DNA of 41,241 nt from Crenothrix polyspora. Its GTDB lineage: Bacteria > Pseudomonadota > Gammaproteobacteria > Methylococcales > Methylomonadaceae. The notes beneath the pieces were generated by a model. It worked only from the letters and a program-made list of their open reading frames with translations, searched no databases and had not been told where the DNA came from. How positions within the stretch are numbered: position 1 is the first letter of the stretch; every line of letters starts with the position of its first letter. The translations under genes were made by a program, and so were the position numbers. The stretch is taken from positions 1 to 41,241 of the forward strand of contig CAMDWT010000016.1 in NCBI GenBank assembly GCA_945877505.1, written 5' to 3'. Positions 16,697 to 28,900 of this stretch are shown here, piece after piece.

Positions 16697-18117
16697 TCAT
16701 AATCTCCAGTGTTATAAGGGCTCCCAGCAAAATTCTCAAAACGCGTATATTGACCTAGGAAAGTCAATCTCACGGTTCCTAATGGACCATTACGTTGCTT
16801 ACCGATAATAATTTCTGCAATACCTTTGTCCGGACTATCTTCGTTATAAACTTCATCACGATAAACAAATACGATTAAATCGGCATCCTGCTCAATCGCG
16901 CCAGAATCCCGTAGATCAGACATGACCGGACGCTTATTTGGGCGTTGCTCAAGATTACGATTGAGCTGTGACAAAGCCACAACCGGCACATTCAGCTCTT
17001 TAGCTAAGGCTTTCAAACTTCTGGAAATATCCGATATTTGTTGCACCCGATTATCACCACTAGAAGGCGATTGCATCAACTGTAAATAATCGACCACAAT
17101 TAAACCTAATTGACCGTGCTCACGGGCCAAGCGTCTGGCTCTAGCTCGCACCTCAGTTGGAGACAACGCCGGTGAATCGTCAATAAATAACTGCGTACCC
17201 GCCAATAAATTTATAGCTGACGTTAAACGAGGCCAATCATCATCTTCCAGCTTACCGGTTCTGACTTTATGTTGATCAATTCGACCCAATGAAGACATCA
17301 TCCGCATCGCCAAAGAATCACCCGGCATTTCCATACTAAAAACGGCAACCGGCTTATCGGATTTTAAGGCAATATTTTCTGCCATATTCATGGCGATAGT
17401 CGTTTTACCCATAGAGGGCCTTCCCGCTACAATAATTAAATCAGCAGGCTGCAATCCAGAGGTTAACTCATCAAAATCAGTAAATCCTGTACTGGCACCG
17501 GTAATAGCGCCTTCTTGCTCAAATAAGGTTTCAATTTTATCAACGGCTTTAGACAGTAACGACTTAATGGAAATAAAGCCACCCGCCTGACCTCGTTGAC
17601 GTTGCTCTGCAATCTGAAAAACCTGCCGCTCTGCGTTTTCGAGTAATTCAGCGGTATCTCGCCCTTCAGTATTAAAGGCGGAATCTGAAATTTCTGTGCC
17701 AATATGAATCAACTGTCGCAAGACAGAGCGATCCCTAACGATATTGGCATACGCCGCAATATTTGCTGCACTAGGTGTATCTTTGGCGAGCATGATTATA
17801 TAGGCTAAGCCGCCAACATTTTCCAATTCCCCTACGGCTTTTAAAGCATCCGATAAGGTAATCACGTCAAAAGGAATCTGTTTTTCAGCAAGCTCTTCAA
17901 TTTTTCTAAAGATAAGCTGATGACTGCGCCTATAAAAATCAGTTTCAATGACTTTATCGGCTATCGTATCCCACGTTTGATTATCCAACAGTAAACCACC
18001 CAAAACCGATTGCTCGGCCTGTATGGAGTTTGGCGGCACCTTTAAAGCATCAAGTGAGTAATCACGTTCCATAGCATAGTTTTCAGGCATGGTTTTCAAC
18101 GGCAAAAAAAGAGTCAT
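16693..18117 (-). CDS. dnaB: Replicative DNA helicase DnaB
   Basis: The N-terminal domain opens LKVPPNSIQAEQSVLGGLLLDN and the RecA-like C-terminal domain has Walker A AGRPSMGKTTIAMN (Lys238 counted from 18117), LIVVDYLQLM (Walker B) and the DLRDSGAIEQDADL loop. DnaB unwinds DNA at the fork as a hexamer. The frame is open to 18117, but the first 9 residues (MTLFLPLKT) are not family-like; Met10 at 18090 (MPENYAMERD) is a likely alternative start, and no start has a good Shine-Dalgarno sequence. alr follows by a 4-base overlap. The rpsF-rpsR-rplI genes that precede dnaB in many relatives are not here. Confidence 0.95.
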   Translation of the reverse strand: MTLFLPLKTMPENYAMERDYSLDALKVPPNSIQAEQSVLGGLLLDNQTWDTIADKVIETDFYRRSHQLIFRKIEELAEKQIPFDVITLSDALKAVGELENVGGLAYIIMLAKDTPSAANIAAYANIVRDRSVLRQLIHIGTEISDSAFNTEGRDTAELLENAERQVFQIAEQRQRGQAGGFISIKSLLSKAVDKIETLFEQEGAITGASTGFTDFDELTSGLQPADLIIVAGRPSMGKTTIAMNMAENIALKSDKPVAVFSMEMPGDSLAMRMMSSLGRIDQHKVRTGKLEDDDWPRLTSAINLLAGTQLFIDDSPALSPTEVRARARRLAREHGQLGLIVVDYLQLMQSPSSGDNRVQQISDISRSLKALAKELNVPVVALSQLNRNLEQRPNKRPVMSDLRDSGAIEQDADLIVFVYRDEVYNEDSPDKGIAEIIIGKQRNGPLGTVRLTFLGQYTRFENFAGSPYNTGDYE

Positions 18118-18433
18118 GGTAACACGCTGGAGGGGGGGCAGTCATGCGAGACTCCTATACGACTATTATCATGACATGGTGTCCTCAAAAAAAACCTATC
18201 GCCATCACTCTGATACTGTCCCTTCTCTCTCCATTAACACGACTAAGCTTAAACATCGCGCCAACCCTGAAGCGCCTTATTTTATTAAGTTATACAAATT
18301 AATGGGTAGATACCTTACAATAACAGTCAAAATCAGTAGTCATCTTGAAATTGATAATTAAATTGTCGAATTTACACCTAATATCACCGATAATGCTTAG
18401 CTATTTAACTGAAGCGAAAACTCACTCCTTCTT
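18118..18433. other. Divergent dnaB/smc intergenic region, no gene seen
   Basis: These 316 bases separate the divergent dnaB and smc genes and should hold both promoters. I see a G7 run near 18134 and AT-rich sequence before smc, but no convincing promoter pair, RNA gene or terminator. A 90-codon frame crossing this region (18089-18361) overlaps the dnaB start antisense and has no family character. Confidence 0.4.
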
Positions 18434-21400
18434 ATGAAACTCGAAAAAATCAAACTTTCAGGTTTTAAGTCCTTTGTTGATACTACTGTCATTCCTATCT
18501 CTGGCAATCTGACCGCCATTGTTGGTCCAAATGGTTGTGGTAAATCCAACATCATTGACGCCGTTCGTTGGGTAATGGGTGAAAGTTCAGCTAAACACTT
18601 ACGCGGTGGCAATATGGCTGACGTCATATTCAACGGCTCATCCGGTCGCAAACCCGTCAGTACCGCATCAGTTGAATTAGTTTTTGATAATTCAGAAGGC
18701 AAGCTAGGTGGTGAGTATGCTCACTACAATTCAATTGCTATCAAACGACAAGTTAGCCGTGACGGTCAGTCCCTATTTATGCTGAATGGCTCACGTTGCC
18801 GACGCAAAGATATTACTGATTTATTTCTGGGCACAGGTTTGGGCTCAAGAAGTTATGCGATTATTGAACAGGGCACCATTTCTCGAATGGTTGAAGCAAA
18901 ACCCGATGAGTTAAGAGTCCATATCGAAGAAGCTGCGGGTATTTCTAAATATAAAGAAAGACGTAGCGAAACAGAAACACGCATGAAACATACGCGAGAA
19001 AATCTGGAAAGACTCGATGACCTTCGTGAAGAAGTTGATAAGCAACTTAAACATTTGCAAAAACAAGCCGAAAAAGCTGAAAAATATACCGAACTAAAAA
19101 AACAAGAGCGCCAATTTAAACTTGAACTATTAGCCATGCGCTGGAGTACGTTTCATGAGGCCGGTAAACAATTAGAAACTAAACTACATACGGTAGCAGC
19201 AGAACATAATCGCTTGTTTGTTGAATTACGCGAGGTTGATCAGACTATAGAAACAAAACGAGCTGAACATAAAGCCCAACAACAGGCTTTCAACCAAGCG
19301 CAAGGTGATTATTACACCCTCGTTGCTGAAGTTAGCGGTTTACAACAAGCCATCAAACATCATGAAGCCAGTCACGAAGAAACCTTAGCTGAAATTACTC
19401 GCACCCAGCTTCAAGCTGAGCAGACATGGAGTCAGCTAGAATTAGACTTACAAACATTAGATGAACTGAAAGAAGCGTTATTGGAAACAGAAGAAAATTC
19501 CATAATTGCCCAAGAAAAACAAGAGGAAATCTTAAATTTACAGCAAGATACCCTGCAGCAAAAATCCGCTTGGCAAGCGCAATGGGAAGCCTATCGAACG
19601 CTGAGCTCGGAGTACCGAGAGCAGGCAGAAGTTCATAAGGTAAAAGGGATACAGTTAGAAAACCAAAATCGCCAATTGCAACTTCGCATTGATAAATTAC
19701 AGAATGAGCGCGAAGAACTTTCTTCCAGTCACTTACAAGCTGATATTGAAACGTTGGATGCTGATATTGAAATCATTGGCTTTCAACGTGATGATTATCA
19801 AGCTCAATTAGAACAATTGCATCATCAAATACGTGAACAACGTCAACAAGTAAAACAGTTTCATGAATACTTGCACACGCGTCGATCCGAAAGCCATAGC
19901 ACCAAAGGTAAAGTCACGTCGTTGGAATTATTGCAGCAACATGCAATGGGTAAAGATAATAAAAATTTAAGTACTTGGCTTGCCGACATGAAGTTAACTG
20001 ACAATAAACGTCTCGCTGAGTTTTTAGACGTTGACTCTGGTTGGGATACTGCTGTTGAAACGGTACTAGGCGCTTACTTGGAAGCTATTTGTGTGACCAG
20101 CACAACGTCCGTTATGGCAGGCTTGAGTAATCTGACGCAGGAATCACTAACGCTGTTCGAAACGAAAGACTCTTCTGAAAATAACACGGATAAACAAAGC
20201 ACTGACGCTTGCCCAACGTTACTCGCTAAAGTAAACGCCCCTTGGGATTTAAGCGCCTTATTAACCGGTATTTATTGTGCCGACGATAACGCTACAGCAA
20301 GGACTTTTGCAAGCAATGCAGAAGCGCATGAATCAGTGATCACCCCTGACGGCACTTGGTTTGGCCCGAGTTGGTTAAAAATCACTCATGCTAAAGATAG
20401 TAAGGTAGGCGTTTTACAGCGTGAAAAAGAATTACGTCTACTCAAATTAAGGCAAGAAGCGCTTCAAACTGAAATTTCAGACTTTGAAGAGCAATTGATC
20501 ACGACTGAAACTGAATTAAAAGAAGCTGAAATTTTACGTGAAGCTATTCAACTACAAGATAATAAGCTGGGTTCTGAGTTATCCCTTAAAAGTGCTGAAT
20601 TCAGCGCTTATTCTACGCGCTGGGAACATCAGCAGGGTCGTTTAGCGCAAATCGCTAATGATCTTGAAGAAATCTTACTTGAAGCCATTGAAAATGCTGA
20701 AACTCTAGCTGAGTCTGCACTGATGCAATCAGAAGCAGAAACTATTCTGGAAGAGCAAGAACAAAAACGTAATGACTTGGAAGCCGCAAACCAGTTGTTA
20801 CAAGCACAATATGAAAGCACGGAACGAGCGGTAAATGAAGCAAGACAACACGCTTATACACTCAGTGTACAGATTGAATCTCTACGCTCATCTGAAGCAT
20901 CAACCACGAAACAAATTGATCGTCTACAAAGCCAGCATCAGCAATCACTAGACTGGATGACTAGTCTTAACCATAAATTGCAACAAACGCTGTCGCCACT
21001 GGATGACGAAAAAAATCAATTAGCCCAACAAACACTAGAAAAAGATACGCTTGAAGCGCGCTTAAAAACGCAACGACAATTGCAAGAAGCCATAGAATCA
21101 GATATTACTCAACTATCCGAAGAGCATTCCCGCGTACAACTTGAATTGGACAAACAAAAAGAAGCATTAGATACTATACGTTTCGAGTTACAGGAAAGTA
21201 AGGTTCGTCAGCAAACCATCAATGAACAACTCAAAGAAATTGATGCCAATGCAGAACAGGTCTTACAAACATTACCTGATCAAGCTGAAGAACCTCGCTG
21301 GAAAAGTAAAGTTGATGATCTAGTTCATCAAATTGATCGTTTAGGGACAATTAACCTAACGGCAATAGAAGAATATAAATCACAATCTGAACGGATGAAT

Positions 21401-21955
21401 TTTCTAAACGAACAGCATGCCGACTTGATAGAAGCCTTACAAATTCTAGACCAAGCCATCAGTAAAATTGATAAGGAAAGTAGGCTGCGTTTTAAAGAAA
21501 CGTTCGATAAAATAAACACAGGATTACAGGAAAAATTTCCAAAACTATTTGGCGGTGGGCAAGCTTATTTGGAGCTCACTGAACAAGACTTGTTGGAATC
21601 TGGGGTTAATATTATTGCCAGACCACCCGGCAAGAGGAACAGCTCCATTCATTTGTTATCGGGTGGAGAGAAAGCATTAACAGCGGTTGCGTTGGTGTTT
21701 TCAATTTTTGAACTCAATCCTGCGCCTTTTTGCTTACTCGATGAGGTTGACGCACCTCTAGATGATGCAAATGTCGGGAGGTTTTCAAAAATGGTCGAAG
21801 AGATGTCGGCAACTGTTCAATTTTTGTATATTTCACATAATAAAGTAACCATGGAAATTGCAAAACAATTGGCAGGTGTTACGATGAAAGAACCGGGCGT
21901 ATCCCGAATGGTCGCAGTTGATATTGAAGAAGCAGTGAGTCTGGCGGAAATCTAA
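18434..21955 (+). CDS. smc: Chromosome segregation ATPase SMC
   Basis: This 1173-residue protein has the full SMC layout: N-terminal head with Walker A VGPNGCGKSNIIDAVRWVMG (Lys37), the first coiled coil rich in Glu/Gln/Lys, a hinge domain at about 510-660, the returning coiled coil, and the C-terminal head with signature LLSGGEKALTAVAL (Ser1076) and Walker B FCLLDEVDAPLDDANVGRF. SMC with its kleisin and ScpB partners compacts and separates sister chromosomes. The ATG at 18434 is directly followed by the conserved MKLEKIKLSGFKSF. The stop overlaps the zipA start by one base (TAATG). Confidence 0.97.
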   Translation: MKLEKIKLSGFKSFVDTTVIPISGNLTAIVGPNGCGKSNIIDAVRWVMGESSAKHLRGGNMADVIFNGSSGRKPVSTASVELVFDNSEGKLGGEYAHYNSIAIKRQVSRDGQSLFMLNGSRCRRKDITDLFLGTGLGSRSYAIIEQGTISRMVEAKPDELRVHIEEAAGISKYKERRSETETRMKHTRENLERLDDLREEVDKQLKHLQKQAEKAEKYTELKKQERQFKLELLAMRWSTFHEAGKQLETKLHTVAAEHNRLFVELREVDQTIETKRAEHKAQQQAFNQAQGDYYTLVAEVSGLQQAIKHHEASHEETLAEITRTQLQAEQTWSQLELDLQTLDELKEALLETEENSIIAQEKQEEILNLQQDTLQQKSAWQAQWEAYRTLSSEYREQAEVHKVKGIQLENQNRQLQLRIDKLQNEREELSSSHLQADIETLDADIEIIGFQRDDYQAQLEQLHHQIREQRQQVKQFHEYLHTRRSESHSTKGKVTSLELLQQHAMGKDNKNLSTWLADMKLTDNKRLAEFLDVDSGWDTAVETVLGAYLEAICVTSTTSVMAGLSNLTQESLTLFETKDSSENNTDKQSTDACPTLLAKVNAPWDLSALLTGIYCADDNATARTFASNAEAHESVITPDGTWFGPSWLKITHAKDSKVGVLQREKELRLLKLRQEALQTEISDFEEQLITTETELKEAEILREAIQLQDNKLGSELSLKSAEFSAYSTRWEHQQGRLAQIANDLEEILLEAIENAETLAESALMQSEAETILEEQEQKRNDLEAANQLLQAQYESTERAVNEARQHAYTLSVQIESLRSSEASTTKQIDRLQSQHQQSLDWMTSLNHKLQQTLSPLDDEKNQLAQQTLEKDTLEARLKTQRQLQEAIESDITQLSEEHSRVQLELDKQKEALDTIRFELQESKVRQQTINEQLKEIDANAEQVLQTLPDQAEEPRWKSKVDDLVHQIDRLGTINLTAIEEYKSQSERMNFLNEQHADLIEALQILDQAISKIDKESRLRFKETFDKINTGLQEKFPKLFGGGQAYLELTEQDLLESGVNIIARPPGKRNSSIHLLSGGEKALTAVALVFSIFELNPAPFCLLDEVDAPLDDANVGRFSKMVEEMSATVQFLYISHNKVTMEIAKQLAGVTMKEPGVSRMVAVDIEEAVSLAEI

Positions 21956-22632
21956 TGGATAAAGAACTATTAAGAATTGTAATCATAGCAACCGGCATCA
22001 TGATTGTCTTAGGCATGCTGGCTTGGAGTTATTTAAGAAATAAAAGAGAACAAGACGACGTTGATTTTTATGATGAATTAGAATTTAATGGCCAACCTCA
22101 TAACCCACTCACACTGAGTGACGAGGAAACAACCGGTTTGCCGGCTGATTATGAAGAGGCTTACTTTAACCAACAAGAAGCGCCTTATCTTCATGATGAC
22201 GCAGAGCCTGAAGAAGAATATATAGAGCCCGCCCCCCGAATTTCAGCGCCCGCCATTATTCAGTTTAGTTTGCTTGCCAAATCAGATGACGGCTTTAATG
22301 GCATAGATCTTATTAATGCTTTTGAAATAGTCGGACTTACCTATGGCAGCTTAAAAATTTTTGAACGCTTAGACGGTAATCGCTTGGTTGATTACGGCGT
22401 TGCTTGTATGACTGAGCCGGGTACTTTTCCAGAAAATGATTTAGAGTCATTCTTTACACCTGGCCTAGTTTTTTTCATGCAACCAACCGCTCTTGATGAT
22501 GCTCAATTGGTTTTTGATGACTTTATAGAAACCATTCAGCTCTTAGCTATCGAGTTAGATGGCATTATTCTTGACCATCATAGAAAGGACCTTACTGAAT
22601 CGACCCTACAGTCGCTTCGGCAGTGCCTATAA
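21955..22632 (+). CDS. zipA: Cell division protein ZipA
   Basis: This 225-residue protein has an N-terminal transmembrane helix (about 8-26, IVIIATGIMIVLGMLAWSYL), a charged and acidic linker to about residue 90, and a C-terminal FtsZ-binding domain of about 130 residues (IIQFSLLAKSDDGFNGIDLI, then GLVFFMQPTALDDAQLVFDDF). ZipA anchors FtsZ to the inner membrane in Gammaproteobacteria. The linker is short compared with E. coli (328 residues in total). It is coupled to smc by TAATG and followed by ligA, the conserved smc-zipA-ligA order. Confidence 0.92.
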   Translation: MDKELLRIVIIATGIMIVLGMLAWSYLRNKREQDDVDFYDELEFNGQPHNPLTLSDEETTGLPADYEEAYFNQQEAPYLHDDAEPEEEYIEPAPRISAPAIIQFSLLAKSDDGFNGIDLINAFEIVGLTYGSLKIFERLDGNRLVDYGVACMTEPGTFPENDLESFFTPGLVFFMQPTALDDAQLVFDDFIETIQLLAIELDGIILDHHRKDLTESTLQSLRQCL

Positions 22633-22642
22633 ATTTTCAAAT

Positions 22643-22670
22643 AAGGCTCAAGGTGCCAAACTTGAGCCTT
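22643..22670 (+). terminator. Perfect 10-bp hairpin between zipA and ligA
   Basis: AAGGCTCAAG at 22643-22652 pairs perfectly with CTTGAGCCTT at 22661-22670 around an 8-base loop. There is no T run after it (ACTCCCCC), so it is a weak intrinsic terminator at best. It ends 28 bases before the ligA ATG, where it could also act as an attenuating or stabilising structure. Confidence 0.5.
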
Positions 22671-22692
22671 ACTCCCCCTCCTTACACTCTAA

Positions 22693-24717
<2,025 letters not shown>

Positions 24718-24817
24718 GCGATTAACTTAACAGCATTGAGTCAATTCCGGCATCCCTGCCAGAAAAATAGAGACTTAATCTATGCTACAAATAGCCTAAC
24801 CCGATATTATCCGCAAA

Positions 24818-25222
24818 CTATTTAACAAAACAGCTCTTCTCTGCTGAAGCTTCTGCTTCTTTTAAGCGTGTTCTTAAATCTTTAGATTGGGCAGGATCAC
24901 GAAAAACAGCACCGGCATCCCCTGTTTGACCTTTACTTAAATAAGTAAACGTTTTTGCCGATTCAAATTCAGTAAAACTCATTTTCTCAGCAATCTTATC
25001 AATTTTGCAGCCACAGGCGTATTGAGTAATATAAGTAAGACCACCATGTTGAGCCACACAATTTAGAACATATTCAACACGATCCCGAGTCGGGTAATCG
25101 TTAACTAAAGTTGTGGGTGCCACGGGTGCTTGCTCAGCTGTTTTTTCAAGAGTCGTTGAACAACCTGTAACAACGGCACTTAAACAGACGCTTAAAAGAA
25201 GAACTCTATATTTAGTATTCAT
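24818..25222 (-). CDS. Small lipoprotein of unknown function
   Basis: This 134-residue protein has an N-terminal signal peptide with lipobox: MNTKYRVLLLSVCLSAVVTG followed by Cys21, so it should be lipidated. The mature part contains four cysteines (NCVAQHGG, YACGCKID, SCFVK) and a region DKIAEKMSFTEFESAKTFTYL. I do not recognise a named family. It stands alone between ligA and mobA. Confidence 0.75.
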   Translation of the reverse strand: MNTKYRVLLLSVCLSAVVTGCSTTLEKTAEQAPVAPTTLVNDYPTRDRVEYVLNCVAQHGGLTYITQYACGCKIDKIAEKMSFTEFESAKTFTYLSKGQTGDAGAVFRDPAQSKDLRTRLKEAEASAEKSCFVK

Positions 25223-25340
25223 TATTGTTATTTATTCTCATCAGTTAAAAAGTAAAAACCATCGCGGTCAAAAATTTAATTCATTTTAACTGAAAAATGC
25301 TTTAATGCTCTATTGTTCGTTTCACCCAATAAAACAAATC

Positions 25341-25937
25341 ATGATCCAAAAAACACAGGTAACCGGTGTAATTCTGGCAGGTGGGCTCGCTAGACGCATG
25401 AATAATCAAGATAAAGGCTTAATCAACTATAAAGGTCGGCCGATGATAAGCTATGCCATAGACGCCCTTTCAACGATTACGCAGCAAACCCTCATCAATG
25501 CTAATCGTAACCAAGAAATCTATCAAGGTTTTGGCTTGCCAGTCATTGCTGATCAAACCGATCATTTTGATGGTCCATTAGCCGGTGTTTTAACCGCAAT
25601 GCTCTACACAAGCTCAGATATTTTATTGGTTATACCTTGTGACTCACCATTAATTAAAGCCCATCACTTACAGAAACTATTAATGATGCGGGCGACAGAG
25701 GACGCGGATGTTGCTATTGCTTTTGATGGTGATCGCTTACACCCCGTCTTTTTAGCGATAAAAACGTCACTTAAAACGAAACTACAAGATTATTTAAATA
25801 GTGGACAACGAAAAGTTGAAGCATGGCTGAAACAACAAAAGGGGGTAAACGTCGATTTTAGTGATGTTCCCGAGATATTTATCAACATCAATACCCTGTC
25901 AGAATTAGCAAGCCTAGAAGCCAAAAACAACGAGTGA
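25341..25937 (+). CDS. mobA: Molybdenum cofactor guanylyltransferase
   Basis: This 198-residue protein adds GMP to molybdopterin to make the bis-MGD cofactor of DMSO-reductase-type enzymes such as formate dehydrogenase. The nucleotide-binding loop GVILAGGLARRMNNQDKGL is near the N terminus, then ADQTDHFDGPLAGVLTAM and the metal-binding VIPCDSPLI. The frame is open to an ATG at 25305, but the 12-residue extension is not family-like; the start at 25341 puts the loop at the usual position. It is convergent with the penicillin-binding protein gene. Confidence 0.93.
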   Translation: MIQKTQVTGVILAGGLARRMNNQDKGLINYKGRPMISYAIDALSTITQQTLINANRNQEIYQGFGLPVIADQTDHFDGPLAGVLTAMLYTSSDILLVIPCDSPLIKAHHLQKLLMMRATEDADVAIAFDGDRLHPVFLAIKTSLKTKLQDYLNSGQRKVEAWLKQQKGVNVDFSDVPEIFININTLSELASLEAKNNE

Positions 25938-25968
25938 GCCAGCGGCTAAAAAGCTATAAAGCTCACAA

Positions 25969-28900
25969 TTACTGCTTTGGAATGACGGGTGTTGGGTATT
26001 TATAATAGCGTGTGGCACTATCATTTTTAGCCGTTGAATTTGCTTTTTGCGTAAGGGCTGGCTTTATTATTTTAGGTTCTATAATCGGCAGGGGTTTATT
26101 GCTAATATCGGCCGTTTCTTTATTTATCACAGTGACCACTCTAATCTCAGGTTTTTGAGATACGGGTTTAGGCGCCACGACCGGTTTAGGTATTTTATTC
26201 GGGGTATTTTCAACCCACTCTTTTACTACTTTAACGACTGGCTTTTCAATTAACGGCTTTATAACGTTAACCGGCAGTTTCTTGGCCTCAAGTGGCTCAG
26301 TTTTTTTCGCGACAATAACATCAGCGACAACAGGCGCAAGCTCTTTAGCCGGTGAAGTATTATTAATTAAGGGAGATAAGATGGGCTTTAAAAACTTAAC
26401 AATTTGTACAGGCAATGAGCTGGTAAAGTGATATAGCCCTGCATTATCACCCTGAACATAGGCAGTAATAACGCCAAAAAAACGGTCTCCAATGAAGAAA
26501 GTAAACGTAGCGGCACGACTGATGAATTTTGACTCAATCAAAGCTCCACCGGCACCCCATATTTGTTTACGATGATCACCTGTTCCTGTTTTCCCACCTA
26601 CCGATAATTTTTGCCCCGCTGCATCCGTATAAACACCATTAAGACGTCCCGCTGTTCCTGCCTCAACCACACCAACCAAGGCACCACGAGCAACTTTTGC
26701 AATTTCTGGCGCAAAAATACGCTCACCTTGATCAGGTGCCTTCTTCATAAGTGTTTCGTAAGGTGTGCCTTGTGCATAATGTAAACTTTCAAATCGCACA
26801 ATAGGTAATCTTATACCGTCATTAACTAAAATCCCCATCAATTCTGCTAGCGCAGCAGGCCGGTCACCCGACGCACCAATTGACGTTGCATAAGACGGTG
26901 TGAGGGCTTCAAAAGGATACCCCACACGCTTCCAAGCACTATGGATGCTCTTAAAAGCCTCTTCTTCAAGTAAAGTCATAATGCGTTGTTGTTGCGCATT
27001 GACTCTATTATTTTTAAATAACCATCGATACACATCTTGTCGCTGCTCATAACTGGCCGCAACCACTTCTTTACGCGTAGCATCAGGATGCTTGGCTAAA
27101 TAACCCACCAACCACAATTCTAAAGGATGAATTTTGGTGATATAGCCCTGATCTTGTAAATCAAATTTTTCTATTGAATATTTATCGTATAAATCATAAA
27201 TATCTTCCTTAGCCATAACGGCTTTACCCAAATTTTGATTAAGGAAAGCATTAAGAGCCATTTCGTCATTTTCAGGGTAAATAGCCCGATACAACATGGT
27301 AAAACGTGAAGGCTTTGCAAAGACTCTTTTAGTCAGCATCGCTAAGGCTTCGTCTGGTGTCTTGCCTTTATATCTGACATAAAAGCGTTGCAAATAAACC
27401 TGCCCTTCATTGTCAGCAAAATGCTGTAAATATTCCTTACGCTTTGGGCTATCAGTACTTTCCAGCCAGCGAGCAATCCCATTTGGCTTATAGAGATGGT
27501 GATACACCACCTCCCGCATCAAGCGAATAAAAACAAGGTTGACCGAATCTCGCAGCGCATCCCGCACTGACATGACTTTATAATCCTCATCGCTGGTAAA
27601 ATTATTAAAATGATGAAGACCGCCACCCGTAAAAAAATACTCGCCGGGGCCTGCAGAATAACGCTTATCAATCGCACGATTCAGCAAATCTTCTAAATTA
27701 ATCTGGGGGGATGCTTTCAATTGTTCTACCACCCAGGCAGAAATAAAATCACGCGGATGCAGTTCAATCTTACTAAGCGTTGCCGCTGATAACCCTTTAT
27801 ATTGCTGATAGACATCAGCAACTAATTCAAGGTAATGGACCATTGTCCTAAGCTTGGAAGTAGAACCTAAATCCAGTCGTATACCTTCATTTATATCAAG
27901 CGGTTGATCATAGTTATCCGTTTGCACCCGAAGCAAATTACCCGCTTCACCCCGCTCAAACAACATCAAACTATAAACAATAGGACTAAGATCGGTATTC
28001 TCATTAAGCAATCTAAAGCCTAAAATACCGGCCGACCGAGCTTCATTAGGTTGACTTAATAACTTTAACGCATTAGTTACCGCTTGTTGCGTCGAATAAT
28101 CAAGCGTCGTTTTAACGGTTAAATCTAAGCGATCCAAATCATAGTTAGACTTAACGCCCAATGTTTTTGCAAGACGGGCGCGCAATACATTTTGGGTCTT
28201 TTTTTGTGCAAAAAACTGAACAGGTACATCATCCATCTTGAGTGGCCTAACAGCCTTTACCTTTAATACCGCATCCCTCAAGACCGGCGAAACAATCCCT
28301 TGCTCAGTCATAACACGTAAATAGCTGTCAGTAAGCCGTTGCAACGCCTCATAACCACGCCCTAGCAAATAAGTGGGTCTTCGCTGGGACAAAAATATAT
28401 TTAATACTTGGCGATAGGCTATCGCTTGCTTCTCACTAATCTGCTTGGGTGGTCTAAGCGCCTCCGGACTAAGTAATTTATTAACTTCGGCAAAATCCGT
28501 ACCAAACCAACCCGATAAACCATCACCCAAACCATGAATTTCACCTAACTTAGGTGTCGCAGCAAGAGGCATTGAGTTTAAATAAGACAGCGCAATTTCC
28601 TGGCGCATTTCTAGGGTATCAGGGCCCATCATATACGCTCTCAAAGACGCAGTACCCATTTGCCGAAATTTATCCAAAATAGAGTTAGTGTAACCATTCT
28701 TGGAATGACGATACTTTTCCATTTGGGTTGCTAAGGTACTGCCCCCTGGTAACGCGCTGGTAGCACCCAACTTATGAGCGACCAACTGCAAACCAGCCAA
28801 CCCTAAACGGTCCCATTCAATAGCGGGATTAACCGTTGTATGCTTCTCATGGAGTAATTCTCTGTTCTCAATAAAAAGCAGTGTATCCATAATAAGTGGT

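Noticed and set aside
18089-18361. 90-codon frame on the plus strand between dnaB and smc
   Set aside because: It overlaps the dnaB start antisense, has no family features and contains unremarkable, low-information sequence.
25934-25966. GTGAGC/GCTCAC inverted repeat between mobA and the penicillin-binding protein gene as terminator
   Set aside because: The stem is only 6 bp with a 21-base loop and no T run, too weak to call.
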